From CAWJNF01 sp963844235 (GTDB lineage Bacteria > Actinomycetota > Thermoleophilia > Gaiellales > Gaiellaceae), in the NCBI GenBank assembly GCA_963844235.1, contig CAWJNF010000004.1, forward strand, positions 1,178,001-1,242,000: DNA of 64,000 nt. Reading direction: 5' to 3'. The position numbers and the translations under genes were made by a program. Shown here in pieces: positions 55,895 through 64,000 of this stretch (the stretch's first letter is position 1; each line of letters opens with the position of its first letter). The notes below the pieces were generated by a model. It was not told the origin of the DNA. It worked only from the letters and a program-made list of their open reading frames with translations, and ran no database searches.

Positions 55895-58043
55895 TCAGCG
55901 CAGGACGCCCCGCTGCTCGAGCTCGTCGATACGCGCGTCGGGCAGGTCGAGCCACTCACGCAGCACGTCCCGGCTGTCCGCGCCGAGAGCCGGGGCGGGA
56001 CGCTCGACGGCCGGCGCGCTGCCGTCCACGCGCCAGGCCTGGGTGTACACCTCGTGCCGGCCGACGACCGGGTGGTCGACGACGGCGAGCAGGCCCCGTG
56101 CGCGCAGCTCGGGATCGGCGCGTACCTCGGCCTGATCGAGCACGAGCTCACACGCGCACACGTCGCGCAGCTGTCGGGCGACGTCGGCGCCGTCGTGGCC
56201 GGCGATCCAGTCCGCGAGGGCCGCTCCACCGGTCAGGCGGTCGAGACCGCCGCGCTCGTCGTCGTCTCGGGCGGCAACCGCGACATATCGGTCGTCGCGG
56301 GCGAGGAAGACTCCGTACGGCGCGAAGTAGGGATGCGCGTTGCCGCGGGGCGGCGCCTCGCCGGTCCGCTCGGCTTCCTCGAGCTGCTCGCCGAGAAGAC
56401 CGAGAAAGGCCTCGAGCTGGCCGATGCGGAGCAGCCCGCCGACTCCGGTGCGTCGCCGCTCTACGAGCGCGGCCAGGGCGAGCAGCAGGCCCCAGGTCCC
56501 GCCGATCGGGTCGCAAATGCCAAAGCTCATCAGCCCCGTCATCTCGTCCGTGTACCCAACGGCGCTCTCGAAGCCGGAGTAGCTCGAGATCGTCGGCGCG
56601 TAGCCGCGCAGGTCGGCGGGGCCGCTCAGCGAGGTGAGCAGCGAGAGCCACACGAGCCCGGGATTCGCCGCGGACGCGGCCTCGTAGCCGAGACCGAGCG
56701 CTGCGAAGCGAGCCTCGCCGAGGTTCTCGACCACGATGTCTGTGCGCGCGAGCAGGTCGCGGGCGACAGCAACGCCCTCCGGATGCTTGAGATCGAGCGC
56801 CAGGCTGCGCTTGCCATGGTTGACGCTGAGGAAGTACGGCACCGACTCGATCGAGTCGGCGTCGGGACGCGCGACCCAGCCCGGCTCCGGCCGCCCGCGC
56901 AGCCTCGAGTTGTCGAGCGCGTCCGCGTGCTCGACCTTGACGACGTCGGCGCCGAGGTCGGCGAGCGACGCGGCGAGCATCGGTGCCGACCACACCCACC
57001 CGAGGTCGAGCACCCGGGCGCCCGCGAGCGGCTGTTCGGCCGCGGCTTCGGGCGCCGGGGCGGGGCCGAGACGAACGAACGGCACGCCCGGCACCGTGAC
57101 CTCTTCGACGCTCTCCAGGGCGCCGCAGCGCAGGAGGCTCTCGTCCGCGAGCACCTCCGGCGCTGTCCGGACCGGAGCGAGTGCGAGGTTGTACTCGCGC
57201 GCGCACTCGAGTAGCTCGCCCCGCGTCAGCCGGCGGGTCCAGCGCTCGAGCAACTCGTCGAGCTCCTCCGCGTGGTCGGCGCCGTTGCGGCGGAGGTCGG
57301 CGTAGCGCTCGTCCCGCGCCCAGTCGGGAGAGCCGGCCGCCTGAACGATCCGCTCCCAGTCGCGCCGAGTCCGCCCGATCAGGCACACGTCCCCGTCGGT
57401 CGCGCGGAGGAAGCCGTACGGGTACGGCCCGCCGCACTGCGGCGCGCGGCGGCGCTCACGACGCCATGGAATCCCGTACGGCTCGTACACGAGTGCGTTG
57501 ACCCCTCCGAACGTCGCCAGCACCTCGGTGGTCGTGACCGCGAGCGGGCCGGCCAGACCCGCCTCCAGCAGCGACAGGCCGGCGGCCGCCGCAACGAGTC
57601 CCGCCGAATAGGCTCCGATCTGGAACGGCGGCTCGACGGGTTCGCGATCCGGAGCGCCGCACGCGGCGGCGACGCCCGCGCGGGCGGCGGACGTCAGCCC
57701 GCACGCCGGCTCGAGCGGGTCGAGCGCCTCGGAGAGGGCGATCGCGGGGACGCCGGCGGGCACCGTGAGCTCGGCGTCGTGGATCACGAGGTCAGGGTTC
57801 GGGCCGTCCCGGCCGGCGGCGGCAGCGTCCCGGCACGGGAGTCACCGCGACTCCGGCGTCAAGCCAGGTGGTGAGCCGCCGTTCCCGTTCGCCGACTGCG
57901 GCCGCCGGCGGCGGGTCGAGCCCGGGCGGTGCAATCCGTTCCACCGCCGCTCCCAGGCTGGCAAGCGTGCGCCCGGCGAACCGGGCGGCTCGTGACGAGC
58001 CGAGCACCAGTACATCGACCCCGGCGAGGGGTCGCCAGCTCAT
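55895..58043 (-). CDS. Double CaiB/BaiF CoA-transferase fusion, one frameshift
   Basis: The gene starts at 58043 with RPLAGVDVLVLGSSRAARFA and crosses a frame break near 57833 (one base short) into the main reading DAAAAGRDGPNPDLVIHDAE. It contains two CaiB/BaiF-like halves: an N-terminal half ending about residue 335 and a complete C-terminal half beginning PLAGARVLDLGWVWSAPMLA with ADLGADVVKVEHADALD and ENLGEARFAALGLGYEAAS. About 715 residues in all, nearly twice the family length. It would transfer CoA in the degradation of a carboxylic acid. It overlaps the dehydratase-like gene by four bases and converges with the selenoprotein gene. Confidence 0.82.
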
Positions 58044-59209
58044 CGGCTGCGGCGCGGAACCTCGACGATCGCCGTGCCGTCGGCCGTCAGCTCGCCCCGC
58101 TGGTTCTCCGCGCGTAGCGCGAGCTCGACCAGGCCGGTGCCGTCCTCGACGCGCGTATCGACGACCTCACCGCGGCACCAGGTCACGTCTCCCATCAGAT
58201 TGTGTCGCAGGACGCGGGCGTTCAGCTTCCGCAGGAACCCGTCGTCGCCCATCCAGTTCGTGGCGACCTGTCCGAGCCACGAGACCCGTTCGGGGCCGTA
58301 GTCGTACGGGGCCGGAACGCCGACGCGGGCCGCGAGATCGGGATCCCAGTGCACGCGCTCCGGCGGCTCGGGCACGCCCTGCTCGTTCGGGATGCCAAGC
58401 GCCGGGTGACGCGCGAACAGGTCGTTCGCGAACCCATGGGCACGGATGTAGAGGCTTCCCCAGCCCTGGACGTAGGCGATGACGCCAGTGGCAGTCAGGG
58501 GGCCCTTGACGACGTGCGCAACGGCGGTGCCCTGGGATACGTCCTCGAACCAGCGCGGCTCGGCCCCGCGGATCTCCTCCGCCGCGTAGTCGGCCGCAAG
58601 CGCGTCGAGCTCGTCGGGCGACCAGCGGGCTGCCTCGACTCCGCCGTACTTCTGCCGGCCGCGGGCCGTGTCCCGCTCGGTGCGGAAGCACCACGAGTCG
58701 GCCCTGGCAACCGTCGCGCCGTCGCTCCTGACGAACTCGGTGCGGTAGATCTGCTGGAGCGTGCGGCCGGCAAACCGGCCTTGCTTCTCGACGACGTCGT
58801 GGAGGACGCTGCGCCCGACGATCTCGTCGCCCCGTCGAAGCGGCTCGTACCACTCCCAATCCGTGCCGGCGAACATCGCGTGCACCCCGGGAAGGCCACC
58901 GACGTAGCCGGACACGATCCGGTCGCACGCATAGAGCATCGACGGCACGCCGACGACGTCGCCGAACCGGCTGGAGCGCGCGTACTCGCGGTCGCTCCAA
59001 AGCGGGTTGCGATCACCGATGCCCTGGGCGTAGTGCCTGATCGCGTCGCGCGTGATCTCCTCGATGTACGGACGCGGCCGGCGAACCTCCTTGCCGATCC
59101 TCGACCGGAGCTCGCCGAGCGTCTCCTCCGTGATCCGCGCCTGCGTCGATTCGGCGATCTCGTGCACGGGCGCCAGCCTATAACCCGACGTGACAGCCAG
59201 ATGAGCCAA
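58040..59209 (-). CDS. MaoC/FAS1-like acyl-CoA dehydratase (two hotdog domains)
   Basis: About 389 residues from 59209; a GTG at 59167 (VHEIAESTQARIT) is an alternative start. The first hotdog domain contains GKEVRRPRPYIEEITRDAIR and YAQGIGDRNPLWSD with the typical hydratase Asp and His-like turn; the second ends VTWCRGEVVDTRVEDGTGLV and ADGTAIVEVPRR. This is the FAS1_DH_region (MaoC dehydratase-like) architecture. It would hydrate or dehydrate an acyl-CoA made by its neighbours, which are an acyl-CoA ligase upstream and a CoA-transferase downstream. Confidence 0.83.
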   Translation of the reverse strand: MAHLAVTSGYRLAPVHEIAESTQARITEETLGELRSRIGKEVRRPRPYIEEITRDAIRHYAQGIGDRNPLWSDREYARSSRFGDVVGVPSMLYACDRIVSGYVGGLPGVHAMFAGTDWEWYEPLRRGDEIVGRSVLHDVVEKQGRFAGRTLQQIYRTEFVRSDGATVARADSWCFRTERDTARGRQKYGGVEAARWSPDELDALAADYAAEEIRGAEPRWFEDVSQGTAVAHVVKGPLTATGVIAYVQGWGSLYIRAHGFANDLFARHPALGIPNEQGVPEPPERVHWDPDLAARVGVPAPYDYGPERVSWLGQVATNWMGDDGFLRKLNARVLRHNLMGDVTWCRGEVVDTRVEDGTGLVELALRAENQRGELTADGTAIVEVPRRSR

Positions 59210-59220
59210 CCGTCGGGCGG

Positions 59221-60768
59221 TCAGGTGGAGCGGTCGCGCAGCACGTGGCGCTGCACCTTGCCGGTCGCCGTCCGCGGCAGCTCGAGCACGTACTCGATCT
59301 CGCGCGGGTAGGCGTGATGGCCCACCGCGGTTCGGACGAGATCCTGCAGCCGCTGCGTCAGCTCGTGTGTCTGCTCGCCGCCTTCGCGTAGCTGGACGAA
59401 CGCCTTCACGCGCTGCCCCCGGGTCTCGTCGGGAACGCCGACCACGGCGACCTCTCGCACCGTGCTGTCGCGTCGGATCGCCTCCTCGATCTCGCCCGGG
59501 CCGATGCGGTGCCCGGCCGAGATGATCAGGTCGTCCTTCCGCCCGACGTAGAAGAGGTAGCCCTGCTCGTCGCAGGTCGCGAGGTCGCCGGTCGCGTACC
59601 AGCCTTCGACGAAGCGCTCCGCCGTCGCTCGTTCGTTCCCGTGGTAGCCGAGGAACAGCGTCGGGCAGGACGGATGGACGACGATCTCGCCGGTCTCGCC
59701 TGTTGCTGGTGCTCCCCCATTTGGACCGCGCAGGGCGAGCGTCTGGCCGGGATACGGCAACCCCATCGAGCCGTGGACGACGGGGTAATAGCGATGGGCA
59801 TTGCCGACGAGGAAGCTCGCCTCGGTCATGCCGTAGATCTCGTCGACCGTGAGGCCAAGGACCTCGTCAGCCCACCTGGCGGCGGCCGAGGTCAGAGCTT
59901 CACCACCCGTGTGCACCGACGAGAGCCGGTGCCCTGCCCACTCCTCACCCGGAACCTCCATCAGCATTCGCATGGCGGTCGGCGCGACGAACGCCTTCGT
60001 GACCCCGTACGCCCGCAGTCGCCTCACCGCTTCTTCGGGCTGGAATCGCTCGCGGTCGTACGTGAAGACGCCGCAGCCGTAGCTGAGGGGCGAGAGCACG
60101 GAGTCGATGAAGCTTCCGATCCAGAGCCAGTCGACCGGTGTCCAGAACAGGTCGCCGGGCCGAAACGGGCCGTGGATCATGCTCATGGGCGATTGGCGGC
60201 CGAGCACGACGGCGTGCGGAAGGACGACCCCTTTGGGCTTTCCAGTGGTCCCGGAGCTGAAGATCACGATGGCCGGATCGGACGCGAGCGTTACGGCGGG
60301 TGGCGCGGCGGCGGCGCGCGCCGTCTCGATCTCTCCGAAAGTAAGGGTCTGCTCCACGCAGCCCGCCTCGGCCGCGAGGCGAGCACCACGGTCGTGCTCT
60401 CGAGGGCTGACGAGGAGTGACCCGATCTCGGCCTCCTGCAGTCGGTAGACGATCGCGTCGTCGCCGAGCAAAGGGATCAGCGGTACAGTCGTCGCCCCGG
60501 CTTTCAGCACGCCGAGGTGCGCGACCGCGGTTTCTATGCCGGCCGAGGCGTAGACGCCGACCCGGGCTCCCGGCCCGATCCCGCGTTCTGCGAGCGTGGC
60601 GGCGGCCATTGTCGAACGCCCGGCGAGCTCGCCGAAGGTGATCGAGGTTGTCACGCCCGCGCTCTCGTGTGTCAGGGCAGCCTCGTCGGCGAAGCGCCGG
60701 GCAGGAGCATCCGAGCATGCGACGCCGACGTTGTACCTCGGCTCTGTGCTTGCACGACCCTGGGCCAA
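59221..60768 (-). CDS. AMP-dependent acyl-CoA ligase (benzoate/acetyl-CoA synthetase-like)
   Basis: A 515-residue adenylating enzyme. A3 motif IFSSGTTGKPKGVVLPH near residue 162, A5 IYGMTEASFLVGN near 300, A7 GWYATGDLATCDEQGYLFYV, A8 GRKDDLIISAGHRIGPGEIE and the catalytic Lys in LPRTATGKVQRH. The DLFWTPVDWLWIGSF segment resembles medium-chain/benzoate-type ligases. It opens the minus-strand CoA operon (ligase, dehydratase, CoA-transferase). Its start is divergent from the amidohydrolase-like gene, with 40 bases between. Confidence 0.9.
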   Translation of the reverse strand: MAQGRASTEPRYNVGVACSDAPARRFADEAALTHESAGVTTSITFGELAGRSTMAAATLAERGIGPGARVGVYASAGIETAVAHLGVLKAGATTVPLIPLLGDDAIVYRLQEAEIGSLLVSPREHDRGARLAAEAGCVEQTLTFGEIETARAAAAPPAVTLASDPAIVIFSSGTTGKPKGVVLPHAVVLGRQSPMSMIHGPFRPGDLFWTPVDWLWIGSFIDSVLSPLSYGCGVFTYDRERFQPEEAVRRLRAYGVTKAFVAPTAMRMLMEVPGEEWAGHRLSSVHTGGEALTSAAARWADEVLGLTVDEIYGMTEASFLVGNAHRYYPVVHGSMGLPYPGQTLALRGPNGGAPATGETGEIVVHPSCPTLFLGYHGNERATAERFVEGWYATGDLATCDEQGYLFYVGRKDDLIISAGHRIGPGEIEEAIRRDSTVREVAVVGVPDETRGQRVKAFVQLREGGEQTHELTQRLQDLVRTAVGHHAYPREIEYVLELPRTATGKVQRHVLRDRST

Positions 60769-60808
60769 AGCGGCGGGAGTCTAGGTGAATGCCTCCTAGG
60801 ATTGCCCC

Positions 60809-61678
60809 GTGAACAGCGACGAACAGGCCCGTGAGCTGCTTGTCGGCGCGGTCGACACGCACGTGCATTCCGCCCCGGACGTCGTGCCCCGGAGGCTCGA
60901 CGACCGCGAGGCCGCGCAGCAGGCGGCGGCCGCCGGGATGCGGGCGATCGTGCTGAAGTCCCACCACACCGCGACCGGCGACCGCGCGCAGCTCGCGGAG
61001 CGCGCTCTGGGCGGCCGGATCGCCGTACGCGGGGGCATCGCGCTCGACGATGCGGTCGGAGGCCTGAACGCGGCGGCCGTGGAGACGTCGGCGCGTCTGG
61101 GCGGCGTGATCGTCTGGCTGCCGACGACGTGCTCCTCGACGTTCCTCCGCTGGAGCGCCGCCAACGCGTCCGGGCATCCGTTCGGCGAGGCACCTCGCGG
61201 GATCGAGATCCTCGACGGCGAGGGCCGTCCGCTGCCGGCGCTGCTCGAGGTCCTCGACGCCGTGGCCGCCCAGCGGCAGATCCTGGCCACCGGCCACCTC
61301 GGCGCCGAGGAGATCCAGGTCGTGGTGGCGGAAGGGCTGGCCCGCGGACTCGACCGCATCGTCGTCACGCATCCGGAGCATCCCTATGTCGGGCTTTCGC
61401 ACGCAGCTCAGCGAGAGCTCGCCGACAAGGGCGTCTGGTTCGAGCGCTGCTACCTCGCGTACCCCTCGCAGGTCGGGACGGCCGAGCCCGTCGCAGCCGC
61501 CATCGGCGCCGTCGGTGCCGGGTCGACCCTGCTGGCGACCGACTTCGGTCAGGCCCGTAATCCGCCGCCCGTTCAGGCCTACGAGGCGTTCCTCCGCGAC
61601 CTGCTCGAGCTCGGGCTCGCGGCGGCCGACCTGCGCCTCATGTCCGCAACGAATCCGGCCGCACTGCTCGAGCTCTGA
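60809..61678 (+). CDS. DUF6282-type amidohydrolase-fold protein
   Basis: A 289-residue protein starting MNSDEQARELLVGAVDTHVH. The TIM-barrel metal motif DTHVHSAPD is at residues about 16-24, followed by LKSHHTATGDRA, LATGHLGAEEIQ, VVTHPEHPYVGLS and a closing LATDFGQARNPPP. These are the expected His/Asp ligands of a metal-dependent hydrolase. The substrate is unknown. It converges with the thioredoxin-reductase-like gene (six bases between stops), so it is not in that operon. Confidence 0.78.
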   Translation: MNSDEQARELLVGAVDTHVHSAPDVVPRRLDDREAAQQAAAAGMRAIVLKSHHTATGDRAQLAERALGGRIAVRGGIALDDAVGGLNAAAVETSARLGGVIVWLPTTCSSTFLRWSAANASGHPFGEAPRGIEILDGEGRPLPALLEVLDAVAAQRQILATGHLGAEEIQVVVAEGLARGLDRIVVTHPEHPYVGLSHAAQRELADKGVWFERCYLAYPSQVGTAEPVAAAIGAVGAGSTLLATDFGQARNPPPVQAYEAFLRDLLELGLAAADLRLMSATNPAALLEL

Positions 61679-61684
61679 GCTGGC

Positions 61685-62599
61685 TCAGCGACGGCGCTTC
61701 AGATGCGCGAGCGCCGCCCTCGCCGCGCCCAGCCCGTCGCCGAACGCCGCGGCACAGCGGTACGGACTGCCCGCCCGCACGTCGCCGGCCGCGAACAGCC
61801 CCGGCGCCGACGAAGCGAAGTCCGAGCCGACCGCGACCGCGCCCGTCTCGTCGAGACCGACGACGCCCTCGAGCAGGCCCGTTCGGGCACGCATGCCCAC
61901 CGCGATCAGCAACCCGTCGGCGGGCTCCGTCTCGATCCGCTCCCGTTCCGAGATGCTGACACCCTCGAGCTCGGTCCCGCCCACGGGAGCCACGACCTCG
62001 GTGCCGAGGCGAACGTCGACGTTGCCGGCCTCCGCCAGGGCTGCCACCAGAGCCGGCTGGGCGGTGAGCTCGCGCTCGCGCTCGTAGAGGACGACCCGGG
62101 CGGCGTAGCGGCTGAGCGTGAGAGCCCCCTCGACGCCGGTATCGCCGCCCCCGGCGACGGCCACGTGCCTGCCCGCGTACGTGGGGCCGTCGCACGTCGC
62201 GCAGGTGAACAGGCCGCTGCCGAAGAGCGAGTCGGCATCCGGCGCCGGTCGGTGCGGCAGCGAGACCGGCCGGGCGCCCGCGCAGAACACGACCAGGTCG
62301 GCGTCGAGACGACCTGTCCCCGTCTCGATCTCCCATCCCCCGTCGGCCGGTCGAACGGCAGCGACCTCCTCGCCGAGACGGAGCTCGACCTCGTGCGCGA
62401 GGACCTGCTCGGTGAGCGCGGCCGCAAAATCCGGCCCGGAGATCGGCAGCTGGCCGGGAAGCTCGGTGACCTCCTCGACGTTCAGCGCCTCGCCGCCGGG
62501 AGCGAGCGACTCGAGCAGCACGACCGCCGCGCCGCCGCGGGCACAACCGACTGCAGCCGCGACACCGGCAGGCCCTGCGCCGACGACGACGACCGTCAT
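61685..62599 (-). CDS. Thioredoxin-reductase-like flavoprotein coupled to the UGSC selenoprotein operon
   Basis: A 304-residue low-molecular-weight TrxB-type flavoenzyme. FAD motif VVVVGAGPAGVAAAVGCARG at the N-terminus, NADPH motif VAVAGGGDTGVEGALTLSRY near 146, redox Cys pair CATC (Cys133-Cys136) in GLFTCATCDGP, and FAD-binding AAGDVRAGSPYRCAAAFGDG near the end. All typical TrxB elements are there. Its ATG overlaps the stop of the UGSC-partner gene by four bases, so it is co-translated. It likely recycles the selenol/thiol pair of UGSC from NAD(P)H, an inference from operon structure. Confidence 0.87.
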   Translation of the reverse strand: MTVVVVGAGPAGVAAAVGCARGGAAVVLLESLAPGGEALNVEEVTELPGQLPISGPDFAAALTEQVLAHEVELRLGEEVAAVRPADGGWEIETGTGRLDADLVVFCAGARPVSLPHRPAPDADSLFGSGLFTCATCDGPTYAGRHVAVAGGGDTGVEGALTLSRYAARVVLYERERELTAQPALVAALAEAGNVDVRLGTEVVAPVGGTELEGVSISERERIETEPADGLLIAVGMRARTGLLEGVVGLDETGAVAVGSDFASSAPGLFAAGDVRAGSPYRCAAAFGDGLGAARAALAHLKRRR

Positions 62600-63624
62600 T
62601 CGTCGAGCATGACCGTCGTGGCGCGTGAGTCGCCGAAGGTGGGCAGGTAGATGCTGTGGGTGCCCGGGCCGCCTGCGACCACGACGAGCAGATCCTCGGG
62701 CCGATCGGCGACGTGGATCTCGGTGTCGTCGCCGATCGACCCGTAGACGGGCGAGCGGGACGGGACGAGGAAGCTGTTTCGGTTCTGGGTCGTGATCTCA
62801 CCGGCTCGCACGGTCGAACGCTCCCAGACGAACCGTTGCACGGCTTCCCGGTCGAAGCCCGCGTCGGCGAGCAACGAGGCGTGCTCGGGGCCGACGACGA
62901 GCATCGGAGTCCCGCCCCACAGGGAGTCGTTCGCACAGGGCGCCGCGATCGAGCGGGCGAATGCCCACAAAAGCTCCTCGGCATCGTCGGCGGTGTCGAG
63001 CAGGTTGAGCGAGCCGGATGCCGAGACGACCGTGACCGCGCTCGCGCCAGCAGGAACGCCGAGTGCCTGGGCAAGCGGCGGCCAGGGGCTGTCCTCCTCG
63101 TTTTCGGCGAAGCAGAACGCGAGCTTCCCGGGGAACCCGTGCGTCGCCCGGTCTCCCGAGCCCGGCTTCGCCCCTCCGATGTTGACGAGGCACATCCGGA
63201 GGGCCCGGCCGACGGTCAGGTTCGTCCGCTGCCCGTTGCCGAGGCAGCTGGCGCCGCACGTGAAGCCTGCCGCTTCCCGAACGGGTCCGTTGACCACGAC
63301 CGCCTCGGACGCGGGATTCGTCGTGCTCTGGACCGCGAGCAGGTTGAAGCGGGGATCGGCGACTGCGCGAATCGCGGCCAGGACGACGGCAAACGTCTCG
63401 GGAGCGCAGCCGGCCATGACCGCGTTGACCGCGACGAGGCCGCGCGTGGCGGTCGCCCGAGACGGCCCGAGCATCGCGATCGGCTCGTCCGCGTCGGCAC
63501 CGGCGAGCATCTCGTCGACGAGCGCCGGCGTGGGCGGAATGCAGGGCAGGCCGTCCCCCCACCCGCACTCCTCGATCTCGAGCCACGCGGCAGCAGGGTC
63601 GTCCGCGACCTGAACCGTCTTCAC
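62596..63624 (-). CDS. UGSC partner protein (homologue of the fused selenoprotein's C-terminal domain)
   Basis: A 342-residue protein; the GTG at 63624 (KTVQVADDPAAAWLEIEECG) overlaps the UGSC stop by four bases. It aligns by eye with residues 212-560 of the 54 kb protein: ECGWGDGLPCIPPTPALVDE versus YEHQWSDGLPIVPPT, VNAVMAGCAPETFAV (Cys73) versus VNGVIAGCHPEYM (Cys269), VVVNGPV versus VLNGPI, and NLTVGRALRMCLVNIGG versus NTTVGRFWRLYLRNVAG. The Cys in AGC.PE is shared and is a candidate redox partner. Function unknown. It lies between the selenoprotein and the thioredoxin-reductase-like gene. Confidence 0.75.
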   Translation of the reverse strand: MKTVQVADDPAAAWLEIEECGWGDGLPCIPPTPALVDEMLAGADADEPIAMLGPSRATATRGLVAVNAVMAGCAPETFAVVLAAIRAVADPRFNLLAVQSTTNPASEAVVVNGPVREAAGFTCGASCLGNGQRTNLTVGRALRMCLVNIGGAKPGSGDRATHGFPGKLAFCFAENEEDSPWPPLAQALGVPAGASAVTVVSASGSLNLLDTADDAEELLWAFARSIAAPCANDSLWGGTPMLVVGPEHASLLADAGFDREAVQRFVWERSTVRAGEITTQNRNSFLVPSRSPVYGSIGDDTEIHVADRPEDLLVVVAGGPGTHSIYLPTFGDSRATTVMLDE

Positions 63625-64000
63625 GTCGCTGCCCCCGCCTCCGCGCCGATGCCGCCGAGCGCGCGCACCCGGTCGGCGATCTCCCGCGCCATCGACTCGA
63701 TCTCGTCGGGGCGTCGGCTCCCGAGTGGGTGCGGGATCAGGACGATGTCCACCTCGGGAATCGCGTTCGCGCGGGCGTTGATGCTCGCCAGCGTCTCGAA
63801 GGGCTCCGTGCAGATCACGATCGGCCAAACCCCTCTCGAGTCGAGCCGTGCCGCGTCGTGGACACTCCACGACGTGCACGATCCTCAGTCGCCCGAGCCG
63901 ACGAGCACCGCGACGGCGCCGCTCGCCAGACGCTCGATCTCGTCGGGGAGAGCCGGACGGGTAGGGGAGGGCTTCTTGACGTACAGCGAGTCGTCGTGGT
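63621..64000 (-). CDS. UGSC-type selenoprotein, stand-alone form, truncated by the window edge
   Basis: Frame open to the window end; the start lies beyond it. Reading from the edge: HDDSLYVKKPSPTRPALPDE, then GAVAVLVGSGD-Sec-GSCTSWSVHDAARL, where TGA at 63885-63887 is read as selenocysteine. After it come VWPIVICTEPFETLASINAR and PEVDIVLIPHPLGSRRPDEI to the stop. GD-Sec-GSCTS.S.HDA is, as far as I recall, the canonical form of the UGSC family. A perfect SECIS hairpin follows 10 bases after the TGA. Without readthrough the downstream half would begin only at a GTG at 63818. It overlaps the partner gene by four bases, so the operon is UGSC, partner, thioredoxin-reductase-like. Confidence 0.85.
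63854..63887 (-). promoter_or_regulatory. Selenocysteine UGA plus bacterial SECIS hairpin
   Basis: On the minus strand: TGA (63887-63885), a 10-base spacer, an 8-base-pair perfect stem CGTCGTGG/CCACGACG (63874-63867 with 63861-63854), and the five-base loop AGTGT containing GU. The spacing equals that of the 54 kb element, though the stems share no sequence, which argues for selection on structure. Confidence 0.8.

Noticed and set aside
54851..57214. 787-residue open frame on the plus strand
   Set aside because: It shadows the selenoprotein C-terminal domain and the complement of the CoA-transferase gene; rich in Arg/Ala/Gly with no family features.
63885..63887. TGA as stop, with the gene starting at the GTG at 63818
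   Set aside because: The sequence before the TGA (VAVLVGSGD) is the expected strand of the family, the hairpin is perfect, and a 65-residue protein starting at VICTEPF would lack the fold's N-terminal half.

Overview
The window is a strongly GC-rich chromosomal stretch with dense, short-spaced genes, many 1-8 base stop/start overlaps and frequent GTG starts. The gene content points to an uncultured soil-type actinomycete: an F420-type LLM oxidoreductase, FadR-type GntR and TetR regulators, a zinc-ribbon/cyclase/AAA protein, MMPL and L,D-transpeptidase envelope genes, CaiB/BaiF CoA-transferases and hydantoinase/oxoprolinase pairs. Class Thermoleophilia is my guess; no rRNA or tRNA gene was seen that would prove it.

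Layout. 0-4.3 kb (+): end of a Rieske oxygenase alpha subunit, Gfo/Idh/MocA oxidoreductase, cupin, TetR regulator, acyl-CoA ligase. 4.4-10.3 kb: envelope genes (MMPL exporter, L,D-transpeptidase, secreted DUF11 protein with a Pro-rich linker). 10.4-15.2 kb: a PolX-like PHP protein with a damaged polymerase site, a pyruvate-oxidase-like TPP enzyme, a small helical protein, a cysteine hydrolase. 15.3-21.3 kb (-): HyuA, HyuB, RidA, an unknown protein and an LLM oxidoreductase. 21.5-41.4 kb: a sugar-acid catabolic island with a FadR-type regulator, two NAD-epimerases, a D-apionate-lactonase-like protein, ketopantoate-reductase-like and 2-hydroxyacid dehydrogenases, an HpcH aldolase, SDR, PhyH, two FAH hydrolases, a sugar ABC transporter and a P450. 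Two copies of a TGGTATACCA-type operator lie in front of its transcription units. 41.5-49.4 kb (-): GreA, two hydantoinases, a cysteine-less thiolase-fold protein with its DUF35 partner, a CoA-transferase, a second cysteine hydrolase, then a haem-oxygenase-like diiron protein beside an 85-residue helical peptide. 49.5-54.0 kb: cyclase/AAA protein, GAF protein, methyltransferase. 54.2-64.0 kb: acyl-CoA metabolism bracketed by two selenoprotein loci.

The most striking content is two UGSC-type selenoprotein genes. In each, an in-frame TGA is followed by codons for Gly-Ser-Cys, and a perfect hairpin begins exactly 10 bases after the TGA, matching the bacterial SECIS layout. At 54.2 kb the UGSC domain is fused to a second domain. 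At 63.6 kb (running off the window edge) the UGSC protein and a homologue of that second domain are separate, overlapping genes, followed by an overlapping thioredoxin-reductase-like gene. This suggests a selenol/thiol redox system of unknown substrate with its own reductase. No selA, selB, selC or selD is visible here.

Many genes contain single-base frameshifts, often in C or G runs, concentrated at 28.7-36.1 kb. These look more like assembly or consensus errors than genuine decay, because the reading resumes in a conserved frame every time. Coordinates of those genes span the whole interrupted reading.
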